A stretch of DNA of 64,000 nucleotides from an uncultured Clostridium sp. (GCA_900555835.1 USMK01000007.1:8011-72010), one strand, 5' to 3'; positions 8,191 through 16,834 are shown, counted from the stretch's first letter. Notes: generated from the letters alone by a model not told the origin. Translations and numbers: made by a program.

Positions 8191-9812
8191 GGCAAATCTC
8201 CCTCTATTGTAACTTTAACAATACCATCTTGTTTAACACCGCTATCTGATTTTACGTCTTTTAATATTCCATCAACAGATAATTGTCCTTTTAAATATCC
8301 CAATTGTTCATATTTATCTGATTGTGCAGTTATAACAATATGCTTGTCTTGTGTGTTTTTTATTGATGTTATTTGTACACTCTTAGGAACTGTATACATT
8401 ATTCTATTTAGCAAATTTGGTATACTATTTTTATTTCTTGTTTTTTCTGTGACCTTTTCACTAGACTCGTTTAATTTAGTAATTCTTGTTGCATATTCAG
8501 AAGTTCTTGTCCTTATTTGTTCTATATCTGATTGAGCAAGTCTGATTTGAGTAGCTATATTATCACTTGCAATTTTTGCATCATTTTCTTTTTCACTTAT
8601 TGCATTTCCTACTGCATATGAAAATCCAGAATATAAAATTACTGCTAAAAGTAAGCTTCCTGCTAATCTTAATAAGCCTTTATCAACTCTGTCTAATTGT
8701 TTGTTAAAGCTCAAATCTATATTTGTTTTTAGAAGCCCACTTAATGCATCCCCAATTTTTCCTCCTATTCCATCAGATAAATCAATTGTTGGCATAGGAA
8801 TTTTTTCAGAAAAGCTTAAATTCTTAAAGTTTAATCCTTTTATTCCTTCTCCTAATCCTTGTAGAGCAAGTGCAATAGCTGAATTCACTTCTATATAATC
8901 ATTTATTCCCACTCTTCCTTGCTCAGCATTTAAGAAATATGGTTTAAGAATTTGGCATTTTACCTTTGAAAGATTATCTTGGAAGTATAAATCAATATTG
9001 TTAATAACAGCTCCTGAACCTGTAATGTATACTTTTGATATGTTTAAAACAGATTCTCTTAGCATAGTTTTTGTTTTTTCTACAACCTTATATAATGTAG
9101 GCATAATATCTTCTAAGAATTCGTCTACATCTGTTGGTTGCGAATCAGTTGTATATATTGTTGTGTTTTTGCAAATTTCATATGCACGTGCTAGCGAATT
9201 TTCTTTTGCACTAATTTTGTCAAAAATCTCTTTCATACCTTCGTCTAATACTTGAACTTTATATATTTGACCTTCTATTATCAATGTTATTGTTGTCTTT
9301 TCTTCTATATTTACTATTGCAAAATTTTCTTTTGGGTCAACATCTATAAGTGTTGTTAATGCTACTGGTAATGGTAATATTTCTCTAAGCATTTTTCCTT
9401 GAAATTGCTGAGTTTTTTTCGCAATTTCTACTCTGTTTGTGGAAATATGAACCGCTCTTATTTTTTCGTTATTTTCTTTACTAGGAATTAAGAAATGTCT
9501 TGATTCTATTGTGTTTTGTTTTACCCCTCTTTCTTCACACAAATATTCAAATTCTGTTTTTATTGTTCTCTCTATATCTTTTTTGCTTAACATTGCAAAT
9601 ATTTCGAAATAATTATATATTTCATCAGACAAATTAATACTTATAGGAGTTCTTGTGCTTGATGTTTCTCTTACAATTTGATCTATTGCATCTTCTATCT
9701 GGTCATACATTTTTAATCCAAAAGATTCTACATTTAATCTATCGTGGTCTTTTGATACTTTTGCATACTTTATTAAATTATTTTCTAAGTATATTCCTAA
9801 ACACTCGGCCAT
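8187..9812 (-). CDS. PilM-PilN fusion protein
   Basis: Residues 1-340 are an actin-like PilM domain: N-terminal MAECLGIYLENNLIKYAKV, VYITGSGAVINNI in the second phosphate loop region, and an AIALALQGLG end. Residues 365-541 are PilN: a membrane helix (LLRLAGSLLLAVILYSGFSY), a coiled coil rich in Q/E/R, and a ferredoxin-like domain with VQITSIKN. In most bacteria these are two polypeptides, PilN carrying a PilM-binding cytoplasmic tail. Here the tail is replaced by covalent linkage. It is the first gene of the operon and has an AAAGGAG site. Confidence 0.88.
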   Translation of the reverse strand: MAECLGIYLENNLIKYAKVSKDHDRLNVESFGLKMYDQIEDAIDQIVRETSSTRTPISINLSDEIYNYFEIFAMLSKKDIERTIKTEFEYLCEERGVKQNTIESRHFLIPSKENNEKIRAVHISTNRVEIAKKTQQFQGKMLREILPLPVALTTLIDVDPKENFAIVNIEEKTTITLIIEGQIYKVQVLDEGMKEIFDKISAKENSLARAYEICKNTTIYTTDSQPTDVDEFLEDIMPTLYKVVEKTKTMLRESVLNISKVYITGSGAVINNIDLYFQDNLSKVKCQILKPYFLNAEQGRVGINDYIEVNSAIALALQGLGEGIKGLNFKNLSFSEKIPMPTIDLSDGIGGKIGDALSGLLKTNIDLSFNKQLDRVDKGLLRLAGSLLLAVILYSGFSYAVGNAISEKENDAKIASDNIATQIRLAQSDIEQIRTRTSEYATRITKLNESSEKVTEKTRNKNSIPNLLNRIMYTVPKSVQITSIKNTQDKHIVITAQSDKYEQLGYLKGQLSVDGILKDVKSDSGVKQDGIVKVTIEGDLP

Positions 9813-10078
9813 TTTATTCTCCTTTGTAATTTATCTTTTATTCTATTTTTTGCATTTTTTTTTATATTATTTCTAGTATTTTTTGTAAACTACAATAATC
9901 TACATTTTTTTCGTTTTTTGATATATATATTTTATATTTTTTGGTTCAAAAGTCAATAGGTTTAACAGAGTTGTAATATAAATGTAATATTTTTGTAATA
10001 CTTTTCTTCCTTATTTTTGTATATTTGTAAAAAATTTAGGGCAATATATGTATATCACAATATTATGGAGGTTTTTAA

Positions 10079-10294
10079 ATGGTTACTGAAAAACATATAA
10101 AAATAACCGGAATGTCTACGGTTTCTTGGAAAGATGCAATTGTTCAAACAATTGCCGAGGTTTCTAAAACAATTGATTATATCAATTCTGTTACAATATT
10201 AGAGCAAACAGCAAAAATCAATGGAAAAAAAATTGTCGAATACTACGCAACATTAGATTTAACATTTACAGTAGATAGAGAAAGAGAAGATTAG
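10079..10294 (+). CDS. Dodecin-family flavin-binding small protein
   Basis: 71 residues with the dodecin pattern: ITGMSTVSWKDAIVQTI, then VSKTIDYINSVTILEQTAKI, then a YYATLDLTFTVDRE final strand. Dodecins form hollow dodecamers that bind flavin or CoA and buffer them. The tryptophan in SWKDA is the residue that stacks on flavin in this family. It is the first gene of a spoVA operon, 9 bases before spoVAC, with a strong GGAGG site. The context suggests cofactor storage during forespore development or in the spore. Confidence 0.8.
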   Translation: MVTEKHIKITGMSTVSWKDAIVQTIAEVSKTIDYINSVTILEQTAKINGKKIVEYYATLDLTFTVDRERED

Positions 10295-10303
10295 GAGGTT
10301 TTT

Positions 10304-10771
10304 ATGGAAAATCCACTTTCTACTAATAAAGATTATCAAGAATATGTAAATAAAAAATCGCCTAATTCCCCTATTTTCAAAAATTGTTTTCATGCATTTA
10401 TTGTTGGAGGCTTAATATGTACAATAGGTCAGCTAATTTCTAGTTATTGTATGTACAGAGGAATGAATCAAGAATCAGCAGGTACAGTAGTTTCTATTAT
10501 ACTAATTTTTCTTAGTGCATTTCTTACTGCATTAAATATTTTTAACAAAATAGGAAAATTTGCTGGTGCAGGTTCATTAGTTCCAATCACAGGTTTTGCA
10601 AATTCAATAGTTTCTCCTGCAATGGAATATAAATCAGAAGGATATGTTATGGGAGTTGGAGCTAAAATGTTTACAGTTGCAGGTCCAGTTTTAGTATATG
10701 GGATTTCTGCATCAATATTAGTTGGAATTATATATTTAATTTTCAATACGCAGTCAATAACATTAGTATAA
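10304..10771 (+). CDS. spoVAC: Stage V sporulation protein AC
   Basis: A 155-residue inner-membrane protein with about four hydrophobic segments and the SpoVAC hallmarks HAFIVGGLICTIGQ near the start and PITGFANSIVSPAMEYKSEG in the middle. SpoVA proteins form the channel that moves Ca2+-dipicolinic acid into the forespore and out on germination; SpoVAC acts as a mechanosensitive part. It sits between the dodecin gene and spoVAD, each with its own GGAGG site. Confidence 0.95.
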   Translation: MENPLSTNKDYQEYVNKKSPNSPIFKNCFHAFIVGGLICTIGQLISSYCMYRGMNQESAGTVVSIILIFLSAFLTALNIFNKIGKFAGAGSLVPITGFANSIVSPAMEYKSEGYVMGVGAKMFTVAGPVLVYGISASILVGIIYLIFNTQSITLV

Positions 10772-10792
10772 ATATTTATGGAGGTTTAAACA

Positions 10793-11797
10793 ATGAAAAA
10801 AATTGGAAAACAAACAATAATTTTTGATAATCCGCCAACTATTTTAGAAACAGCATCTATTGTTGGTCCAAAAGAAGCCGAAGGTCCACTTGCAAAATAT
10901 TTTGATAAAACACTAGAAGATGAATTTTGGGGAGAAGAAACTTGGGAAAAAGCAGAAAGTAAAATCGTAAAAGAAACATCTGTTTTAACAATAAATAAAG
11001 CAAATCTTTCAAATGAACAAATTGATTACTGTTTCTCTGGTGATTTGTTAAATCAATGTATTTCTTCAAGTTTTGGGCTTAGAGATTCTAGTATTCCATT
11101 GTTCGGAATATTTGGAGCATGTTCAACCTTTGTTGAAGGTTTATCACTAGGTGCAGTATTTGCAGAAATAAGTGGAGCAAACAATATATTAGCATTAGCA
11201 TCTAGTCATTTTTGTAGTGCTGAAAAGCAATTTAGATTTCCACTAGAACTTGGCAACCAACGTACTCCTACTGCTCAATGGACAGTTACAGGTTCTGGTG
11301 CTGCAATCATTTCTAAAAATGGTACAGGACCTTTTATTACAAGTATAACAACAGGAAAAATAGTTGATATGGGAATTAAAGATGTCAACAATATGGGGGC
11401 AGCAATGGCTCCTGCTGCTCTTGATACATTGCTTGCACATTTTAAAGATACAGGAAGAAACCCTAGCTATTATGATGGGATATTTTCAGGTGATTTAGGG
11501 TATGTTGGTAAAGATATCTTAGGCGATTTAGCTTTAAAAAATGGTTATAATATAAATTCAATTTATAATGACTGTGGTGTTCTTATTTTTGATAAAGAAA
11601 AACAAGATACACATTCAGGCGGTTCAGGTTGTGCTTGTATTGCAACAGTCTTCTCTGGGTATTTGTTTAATCAATTAAAAGCCAAAAAATACAAAAAAAT
11701 TTTATTAATAGCAACTGGCGCACTAACTAATTCAACCACATCCCAACAAGGAGAATCTATCCCTGGTATAGCACATGCTATTAGCATTGAAATATAG
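10793..11797 (+). CDS. spoVAD: Stage V sporulation protein AD
   Basis: A 334-residue soluble protein of the thiolase-like fold that binds dipicolinic acid at the spore inner membrane. Visible family motifs are KKIGKQTIIFDNPP at the N-terminus, GIFGACSTFVEGLSLGA around residue 105, and SGGSGCACIATVF near 280. The length is normal. It is followed after about 70 bases by spoVAE. Confidence 0.95.
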   Translation: MKKIGKQTIIFDNPPTILETASIVGPKEAEGPLAKYFDKTLEDEFWGEETWEKAESKIVKETSVLTINKANLSNEQIDYCFSGDLLNQCISSSFGLRDSSIPLFGIFGACSTFVEGLSLGAVFAEISGANNILALASSHFCSAEKQFRFPLELGNQRTPTAQWTVTGSGAAIISKNGTGPFITSITTGKIVDMGIKDVNNMGAAMAPAALDTLLAHFKDTGRNPSYYDGIFSGDLGYVGKDILGDLALKNGYNINSIYNDCGVLIFDKEKQDTHSGGSGCACIATVFSGYLFNQLKAKKYKKILLIATGALTNSTTSQQGESIPGIAHAISIEI

Positions 11798-11867
11798 GCA
11801 AAAGTTTCACTACCAGACAGATTAGTTCTCTGCCTTTAATAAAAAATAAGAAAGGAATGAAATTTCT

Positions 11868-12255
11868 ATGGATTTTTTTCAAAATTTAGATTATATGATG
11901 CTATTAAAAGCTTTTATTGTAGGTGGACTTATTTGTATAGTTGGCCAGATACTAATAGATAAAACCAAACTAACATCTGCCAGAATTCTAGTAATTTTTG
12001 TTACAACTGGTGCTATTTTAGGTGGACTTGGAATATATAAATACTTAGTGGATTTTGCTGGTAGTGGAGCAACCGTTCCTTTAACAGGTTTCGGAAATTT
12101 ACTAGCAAAAGGTGCAATAGAAGGTGTGCAAGAAAAAGGCTTACTTGGAGCATTCACTGGTGGCATAAAAGCAGCAGCAGGCGGAATAGCTGCCGCAATA
12201 TTTTTTCGGATATTTAGCAGCACTGATTTCTAAACCGAAAATTAAAAAACAATAA
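11868..12255 (+). CDS. spoVAE: Stage V sporulation protein AE, completed by a CGG +1 frameshift
   Basis: A membrane protein of the SpoVA Ca-DPA channel, with FIVGGLICIVGQ near the start and TVPLTGFGNLLAKGA in the middle. The direct reading hits an in-frame CGG at 12207-12209 and then ends in a non-family tail at 12233. Skipping the C at 12207 instead gives GYLAALISKPKIKKQ and a stop at 12253-12255. That restores the usual GYLAAL-KPK C-terminus of SpoVAE. The break is easily missed because the unshifted ORF is already nearly full length. It is the last gene of the operon, followed by a terminator at 12281. Confidence 0.9.
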
Positions 12256-12280
12256 TTAACAATTCTTATAAAAAATAAAA

Positions 12281-12309
12281 AATGTAAACATATTTTTGAT
12301 GTTTACATT
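12281..12309. terminator. Bidirectional terminator between spoVAE and rplT
   Basis: AATGTAAACAT and ATGTTTACATT form an 11-bp stem with A/T runs on both sides. It serves the convergent spoVA and infC operons. Confidence 0.8.
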
Positions 12310-12328
12310 TTTTTATTTTTTCATATAA

Positions 12329-12679
12329 CTATGCTTTTTTTGCAACTTCTACTAATTCGCTAAAAGCTTTTGGATCGCTAATTGCAAGTTCAGATAACAT
12401 TTTTCTGTTTACTACAACATTAGCTTTTTTAAGTCCAGCTATTAATTTGCTATATGTTGTTCCATTTTGTCTTGCTCCTGCATTGATTCTTGTAATCCAT
12501 AATTTTCTAAAATCACTCTTTTTATCTTTTCTTCCAACATAAGCATATCTTAAAGATTTCATAACAGCTTGGTTAGCCATTCTAAATCTTATACTTTTTG
12601 CTCCATAATAACCTTTTGCTTGTTTTAAAACTTTTTTATGTCTTGCGCGAGTTGTTCTCGCTGTTTTAACTCTTGCCAT
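12329..12679 (-). CDS. rplT: Large-subunit ribosomal protein L20
   Basis: 116 residues that are basic and family-typical from MARVKTARTTRARHKKVLK through YAYVGRKDKKSDFR to LWITRINAGARQNG. L20 binds 23S rRNA early in 50S assembly, and in Firmicutes it also represses its own operon through the infC leader. It is the last gene of the infC-rpmI-rplT operon. Confidence 0.98.
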   Translation of the reverse strand: MARVKTARTTRARHKKVLKQAKGYYGAKSIRFRMANQAVMKSLRYAYVGRKDKKSDFRKLWITRINAGARQNGTTYSKLIAGLKKANVVVNRKMLSELAISDPKAFSELVEVAKKA

Positions 12680-12706
12680 TTATTTACTCCTCCTATTTTC
12701 TCTTAA

Positions 12707-12910
12707 TTAATTACCATATGGTAACATTTTTTTAATTCCTTTTTCGCAAGTCTTGTCTGCATATGCATCTTGCATTTTTCCTCTTGCTTTTGCTCTTGAT
12801 GTTTTGTTAGCTAGCAAATGTCTTTTATTTGCTTTTGTTCTTTTTACCTTTCCTGTTGCTGTATAAGAATATCTTTTTTTAGCAGCTTTGTTTGTTTTTA
12901 ATTTTGGCAT
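12707..12910 (-). CDS. rpmI: Large-subunit ribosomal protein L35
   Basis: 67 residues, lysine/arginine rich, beginning MPKLKTNKAAKKRYSYTATG and ending KKMLPYGN. This is the L35 pattern and length. It lies between infC and rplT, the conserved order in Firmicutes. Confidence 0.97.
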   Translation of the reverse strand: MPKLKTNKAAKKRYSYTATGKVKRTKANKRHLLANKTSRAKARGKMQDAYADKTCEKGIKKMLPYGN

Positions 12911-12941
12911 AATATATAGCTCCTTTCATATTTTTTCAAAA

Positions 12942-13457
12942 TTATTTTTCACTTTTTTTGCTTAATATTATGAACATATTTTTACCTTCAAGTAATGGTT
13001 TTTTCTCAGTATTAGCAATATCTTCTAAGTTTTCTGCAAATTTATTTAAAGTTTCTTCTCCTGCTTTAACATAGTTTAGCTCTCTTCCTCTAAATCTAAC
13101 TGTTATTTTTACTTTAGCGCCATCTTCAATAAATTTTCTTGCATTTTTACACTTAAAATTAAAATCATGTTCATCAATATTTGGTGTTATTCTTAATTCT
13201 TTAAGCTCTGCTACTTTTTGCTTTTTCTTGGCTTCTTTTTCTTTTTTAGCTTGCTCAAATTTGTATTTTCCATAGTTCATTATTTTGCAAACTGGTGGAT
13301 TACCATTTGGTGCAACTAAAACCAAATCCAAATTTTTCTCTTCCGCAATTTCTAGTGCCTGTCTTGAAGACATAACTCCTAATTTTGCCCCATTTTCATC
13401 AATTAATTGGACCTCTTTTGCTCTTATTTGTCCATTGATATCTAATTCTTGTTTTAT
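12942..13457 (-). CDS. infC: Translation initiation factor IF-3, probable ATA start
   Basis: The conserved body starts KQELDINGQIRAKEVQLID and includes DLVLVAPNGNPPVCKIMNYG and the C-terminal KITVRFRGRELNY domain, giving about 171 residues. A GGAGG site lies 8 bases before an in-frame ATA codon at 13457-13455. No ATG, GTG or TTG lies at a suitable distance: the in-frame GTG overlaps the site itself, and an upstream start would read through the attenuator hairpin. infC genes of other bacteria use non-standard starts (AUU) for self-regulation by IF-3, so an AUA start fits the known theme. It is the first gene of the operon with rpmI and rplT. Confidence 0.92.
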   Translation of the reverse strand: MKQELDINGQIRAKEVQLIDENGAKLGVMSSRQALEIAEEKNLDLVLVAPNGNPPVCKIMNYGKYKFEQAKKEKEAKKKQKVAELKELRITPNIDEHDFNFKCKNARKFIEDGAKVKITVRFRGRELNYVKAGEETLNKFAENLEDIANTEKKPLLEGKNMFIILSKKSEK

Positions 13458-13473
13458 AAAAAACACCTCCAAC

Positions 13474-13502
13474 AAAAAAAATTGACTTTCGAAAAAGCCA
13501 AT
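13474..13502 (-). terminator. Attenuator in the infC leader (L20-leader type)
   Basis: On the minus strand ATTGGCTTT pairs with AAAGTCAAT across a TTCG loop, followed by seven or more T, just before the infC ribosome site. The position in a leader of about 130 nt matches the Firmicute L20-controlled attenuator upstream of infC-rpmI-rplT. The upstream competing fold is plausible but was not computed. Confidence 0.65.
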
Positions 13503-13593
13503 CCACAAATAATACCCTTAAAATATTAATCTCGTAACCTTTTCCCAAACAAGTAAAGGTGAGAAGTGGATGCTTCTTCTTAACACTTTTATT

Positions 13594-13622
13594 ATTTTAC
13601 ATTATTTTTCCACTCTTGTCAA
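13594..13622 (-). promoter_or_regulatory. Sigma-A promoter of the infC operon
   Basis: TTGACA (minus strand, 13622-13617) is followed by a 17-base spacer and TAAAAT (13599-13594). Confidence 0.8.
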
Positions 13623-13666
13623 GTGGTTAAGGCAATTTTTTTGTGGGATGTACCACAAATTTTTCA

Positions 13667-13696
13667 TTGACATTTTGATGTCTTTTAGGTTAAAAT
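13667..13696 (+). promoter_or_regulatory. Sigma-A promoter of the L,D-transpeptidase gene
   Basis: TTGACA at 13667-13672 and TAAAAT at 13691-13696, 18 bases apart, diverge from the infC promoter. Confidence 0.65.
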
Positions 13697-13732
13697 TAAT
13701 TTAGTAAATTTATTAAAAAGGAAGTTATTTAT

Positions 13733-14976
13733 ATGAAGAAAATTAATAAAAAAGTTATTGTTACGATTGCATTATTGGTAGTTGTTGCTATTTTAGCATT
13801 GGTTTATTATAATTATAATATTGCTAAAAATAATCGTTATAGTGAAATTTCAGCAATTCCCGAAACTGAACTATTGAATTCTGAAACCCCAGTTGAACAA
13901 CCAGAGGATGAATTTATTGACATTGACCAATTGGAAAACGAAGAAATTGAAGAAGAAAACAATCAGGAAAATGAAAATTTAAGTTCAGATACTAAAACTC
14001 CTTCCAATTCTCGGTTCTTCTTCAAGTAAGTCTAATACTTCTACTACTAAAAATAACAATAAATTACCTTATTATATTAAGGTAAATATTGCTGGACAAG
14101 TTGTTACTATTTATGGTAAAGATAATAATGAAAACTACACAAAGCCTGTAAAAGCAATGGTTTGCTCTACTGGTACTTATACCCCTAAAAGTGGAATATA
14201 TTCTATTCCAGCAAGATGGACTTGGCTAGGATTAAAAGGTAATGTTTATGGGCAATATGCTACTCAAATTAAAGGAAATATTTTATTCCATTCTGTACCA
14301 TATTTAACAAAATATGATCCTGCAAGTTTAGAATATTGGGAATATGATAAATTAGGAACAGCAGCTTCTCTTCGGTTGTGTTAGATTATCCGTAAAAGAT
14401 GCAAAATGGATTTTTAATAATTGTGCAAAAGGTACAAAAGTAGAGTTTTATAGTGATTCAAACCCTGGTCCACTAGGAAAGCCTTCTGCTAAGAAGATTT
14501 CCTCTTATCCCGATTATTTAAGAAACTGGGACCCAACAGATCCTAATTCCAATAATCCTTGGTTAAGCTATAAATCTTCTAATGCAGGAAATACCACTAC
14601 TAACACAAGCGAAACCACTAATAAAAGTGATGCTTCTACTTCTGATAATACAAATAATACTATAAACAATAACATTACTAATACAACAAATAATACTAAT
14701 AATACAAACAGCAATAATACAGGAAATACCACTACTAATACAAACACAACTACTAATTCTACTAACAACACAGTTTTTAATACAACAAACAATACTACTA
14801 ATAACCTGAATAATACATTAAATAACAATACTTCAAATACTTTAACAAATACTACCAAAAACGAAACATCAAACGCAAATTCTAATGACAAAGTAACTAA
14901 CAGCAGTGTAAAAAACGACACAAACAATACTCAAAAAAATACTACTAATAATACAAATTTATCTAACATAAACTAA
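13733..14976 (+). CDS. L,D-transpeptidase (YkuD family) with two CGG +1 frameshifts
   Basis: An extracellular cell-wall enzyme that makes 3-3 cross-links or attaches proteins. Layout: membrane anchor (residues 7-25), acidic linker, YkuD domain, then a long Asn/Thr tail of roughly 125 residues from about 14580. The reading frame breaks twice, each time at an in-frame CGG: 14012-14014 (after AAT TCT) and 14373-14375 (after TCT CTT). Skipping one C each time joins three open frames into one protein. The second join restores SLGCVRL, the catalytic cysteine motif of the family, with HSVPYL upstream as the histidine region. Without the shifts the enzyme would lack its active site. It has its own promoter and a terminator at 14991. 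Confidence 0.88.
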
Positions 14977-14990
14977 AATATCTGTTTTCC

Positions 14991-15019
14991 AAACCAGCAA
15001 TATAACAAATTGCTGGTTT
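14991..15019 (+). terminator. Terminator of the L,D-transpeptidase gene
   Basis: AAACCAGCAAT pairs with ATTGCTGGTTT, followed by a T-rich run, 14 bases after the stop codon. Confidence 0.85.
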
Positions 15020-15134
15020 TTATTTCTTCCAACCATTTACTTTTATGTAAATCTGTGCTATAATAATTATGTAATGTGTTTTCATTATGGTAAACTACAA
15101 AGTAAGCATTTTGATGTAAACAGGAGGATTAAAA

Positions 15135-15680
15135 ATGACTAACCAGTACTTTGAAAATGCTAAACCGGTTAAATTCGATTATTTCAAGAAGTTTCCAGAA
15201 CGTCGTAGATTAGCAATTGTTTCTGACAATTCTTACCGGATTTATGACCAAAAAGCATTTAACGAGAGATTATACGACGCAGGTAAGCTTAATTCCTTTA
15301 TTAAGGTGATTAATGACAAATTGTGGATTGATTCCACTTCTTTTTCCAAAAAAATTATTCACCTCACTGATTCTGGACACGTTGTAGAACGCTTTCCTTT
15401 TAATCAATCCGAAAATGTATTTAAAAAAATCTTTTTAATTGGAGATTTTCTCTCTATTGAAGTTTTTAAATACCTTATTACTTTGGGAATTCAAAGCAAA
15501 GGAATTGATAAGATTATCTTTTCTGCAATGCCTGCCGACTTGTCCGAAGAAACCTACATTCAAAATGTACCAGGTTCAAGGTTCTTCAAATCTCCAAACG
15601 GCGATTTTTCTGTTGTTGTTGCAATTGAAGAAAAAGTTATTTATGTTGCTATGTGGCAACACGCATTTGAGTATGAATAA
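15135..15680 (+). CDS. Orphan protein of unknown function, unlike its neighbours in codon use
   Basis: 181 residues starting MTNQYFENAKPVKFDYF, with an AGGAGG site 8 bases before the ATG, a TATAAT at 15059-15064 and a strong terminator after it. I recognise no family. There is no signal peptide or clear membrane helix; the protein is mixed alpha/beta in appearance. Codon use is shifted toward C-ending codons (TTC, AAC, GAC) and CGT. It contains an in-frame CGG at 15237-15239 with an open frame after it. A +1 shift there would end the protein about 26 residues later. This is one of two such plus-strand orphans in the window; it may be recently acquired. Confidence 0.65.
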   Translation: MTNQYFENAKPVKFDYFKKFPERRRLAIVSDNSYRIYDQKAFNERLYDAGKLNSFIKVINDKLWIDSTSFSKKIIHLTDSGHVVERFPFNQSENVFKKIFLIGDFLSIEVFKYLITLGIQSKGIDKIIFSAMPADLSEETYIQNVPGSRFFKSPNGDFSVVVAIEEKVIYVAMWQHAFEYE

Positions 15681-15712
15681 TACTTTTCAGCTTTCTTTGT
15701 AGTCTAAACATC

Positions 15713-15737
15713 AAGAGGTCCTAAAATAGGGCCTCTT
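15713..15737 (+). terminator. Terminator of the 15135 orphan gene
   Basis: AAGAGGTCC pairs with GGGCCTCTT, followed by a T-rich run. Confidence 0.75.
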
Positions 15738-15773
15738 ATTTTTATGTTTTTTCCATCCCCAAGTACAAGAAAA

Positions 15774-15803
15774 AAACTCAAAAGTGTTGAAACTTTTGAG
15801 TTT
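15774..15803. terminator. Terminator of the rplM-rpsI operon
   Basis: AAACTCAAAAGT and ACTTTTGAGTTT form a 12-bp stem with A/T runs on both sides, just beyond the rpsI stop. Confidence 0.8.
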
Positions 15804-15822
15804 TTCTTGTTCACCCAACATA

Positions 15823-16233
15823 TTATCTCTTGCTGAATTGTGGTGCTTTTCTTGCTTTTTTAAGACCGTATTTTTTTCTTTCTTTCATTCTTGAATCTCT
15901 TGTTAAGAATCCATTTTGTTTTAATATTGGTCTGTATTCTGAATTTGCTTCATTTAAAGCTCTTGCTATACCATGTCTAATAGCTCCGGCTTGACCTGTA
16001 AATCCACCACCTTGTACTGTACAAATTACATCATATTTATCTAATGTGTTTGTAGCTACTAATGGTTGTTTTACTATAACTTTTAATATGTCTGTTCCAA
16101 AATATTCATCTAATGATTTTTGGTTTACAGTTATGTTTCCATTTCCTGCAACTATTCTTACTCTTGCTATTGATTTTTTTCTTCTTCCTGTGCCATTAAA
16201 CATTATTTTTTCTGTTTTTTCTCCCTTTGGCAT
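15823..16233 (-). CDS. rpsI: Small-subunit ribosomal protein S9
   Basis: The conserved body runs from GTGRRKKSIARVRIV to the C-terminal LKKARKAPQFSKR, whose final arginine tail reaches the P-site tRNA. It is preceded by a short extension MPKGEKTEKIMFN. It follows rplM by 27 bases, the universal pairing. Confidence 0.97.
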   Translation of the reverse strand: MPKGEKTEKIMFNGTGRRKKSIARVRIVAGNGNITVNQKSLDEYFGTDILKVIVKQPLVATNTLDKYDVICTVQGGGFTGQAGAIRHGIARALNEANSEYRPILKQNGFLTRDSRMKERKKYGLKKARKAPQFSKR

Positions 16234-16260
16234 TTTACTTTCCCTCCATTTTTGTTATAA

Positions 16261-16695
16261 TTAGAAATTCCAAATTTCTGGTTTTTGAGCCATATTTTCA
16301 TGCTCGCTTCCAGCATATACTCTTAATTTCTTTATAGATTGTCTTCCTAAACTATTTTTTGGAAGCATTCCTTTTATTGCTAAATACATAACTTCTTCTG
16401 GTTTTTTGTTCATCATTTCTCTTGCTGTTGTTTCTTTCATTCCACCAATATATCCTGAATGATGTCTGTATATTTTTTGGTCTAATTTTCTTCCTGTTAA
16501 AACTGCTTCTTTGCAATTTAATACTATTACATGATCTCCTGTATCTATATTTGGTGTGAAAGTTGGTTTATGTTTTCCTCTTAATAATTTAGCTGCTTCT
16601 GTTGCAACTCTTCCTAATGGTTTACCAGATGCATCGATTATATACCATTTTCTTTCGATTTCACTTGCTTTTGCACTATATGTTTTATTATTCAT
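16261..16695 (-). CDS. rplM: Large-subunit ribosomal protein L13
   Basis: 144 residues with the L13 signature regions WYIIDASGKPLGRVATEAA, GDHVIVLNCKEAVLTG and GMLPKNSLGRQSIKKLRVY. It is the first gene of the rplM-rpsI operon. Confidence 0.98.
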   Translation of the reverse strand: MNNKTYSAKASEIERKWYIIDASGKPLGRVATEAAKLLRGKHKPTFTPNIDTGDHVIVLNCKEAVLTGRKLDQKIYRHHSGYIGGMKETTAREMMNKKPEEVMYLAIKGMLPKNSLGRQSIKKLRVYAGSEHENMAQKPEIWNF

Positions 16696-16744
16696 GGTAA
16701 AATTTATCCTCCATTCATTTTTATATTAAATATATATGAGATAT

Positions 16745-16785
16745 AAAATGTCGCTACCGGGGAGAAGCTCCGTTTTATATAACAT
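16745..16785 (-). promoter_or_regulatory. Candidate L13 leader hairpin
   Basis: The rplM 5' leader holds a GGAGCTTCTCC hairpin within a larger AAAACGGAG..TTTT context. It lies between the promoter and the start codon, where Firmicute L13 leaders sit. The fold was not computed. Confidence 0.4.
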
Positions 16786-16805
16786 TCTAATTTTACGCGT
16801 CTATT

Positions 16806-16834
16806 ATTTTATTACATTTTTTCACAAATGTCAA
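16806..16834 (-). promoter_or_regulatory. Sigma-A promoter of rplM-rpsI
   Basis: On the minus strand TTGACA (16834-16829) is followed by a 17-base spacer and TAAAAT (16811-16806). Confidence 0.8.

Noticed and set aside
14568..14927. Minus-strand Val/Leu-rich ORF
   Set aside because: It is the reverse shadow of the Asn/Thr-rich tail of the L,D-transpeptidase.
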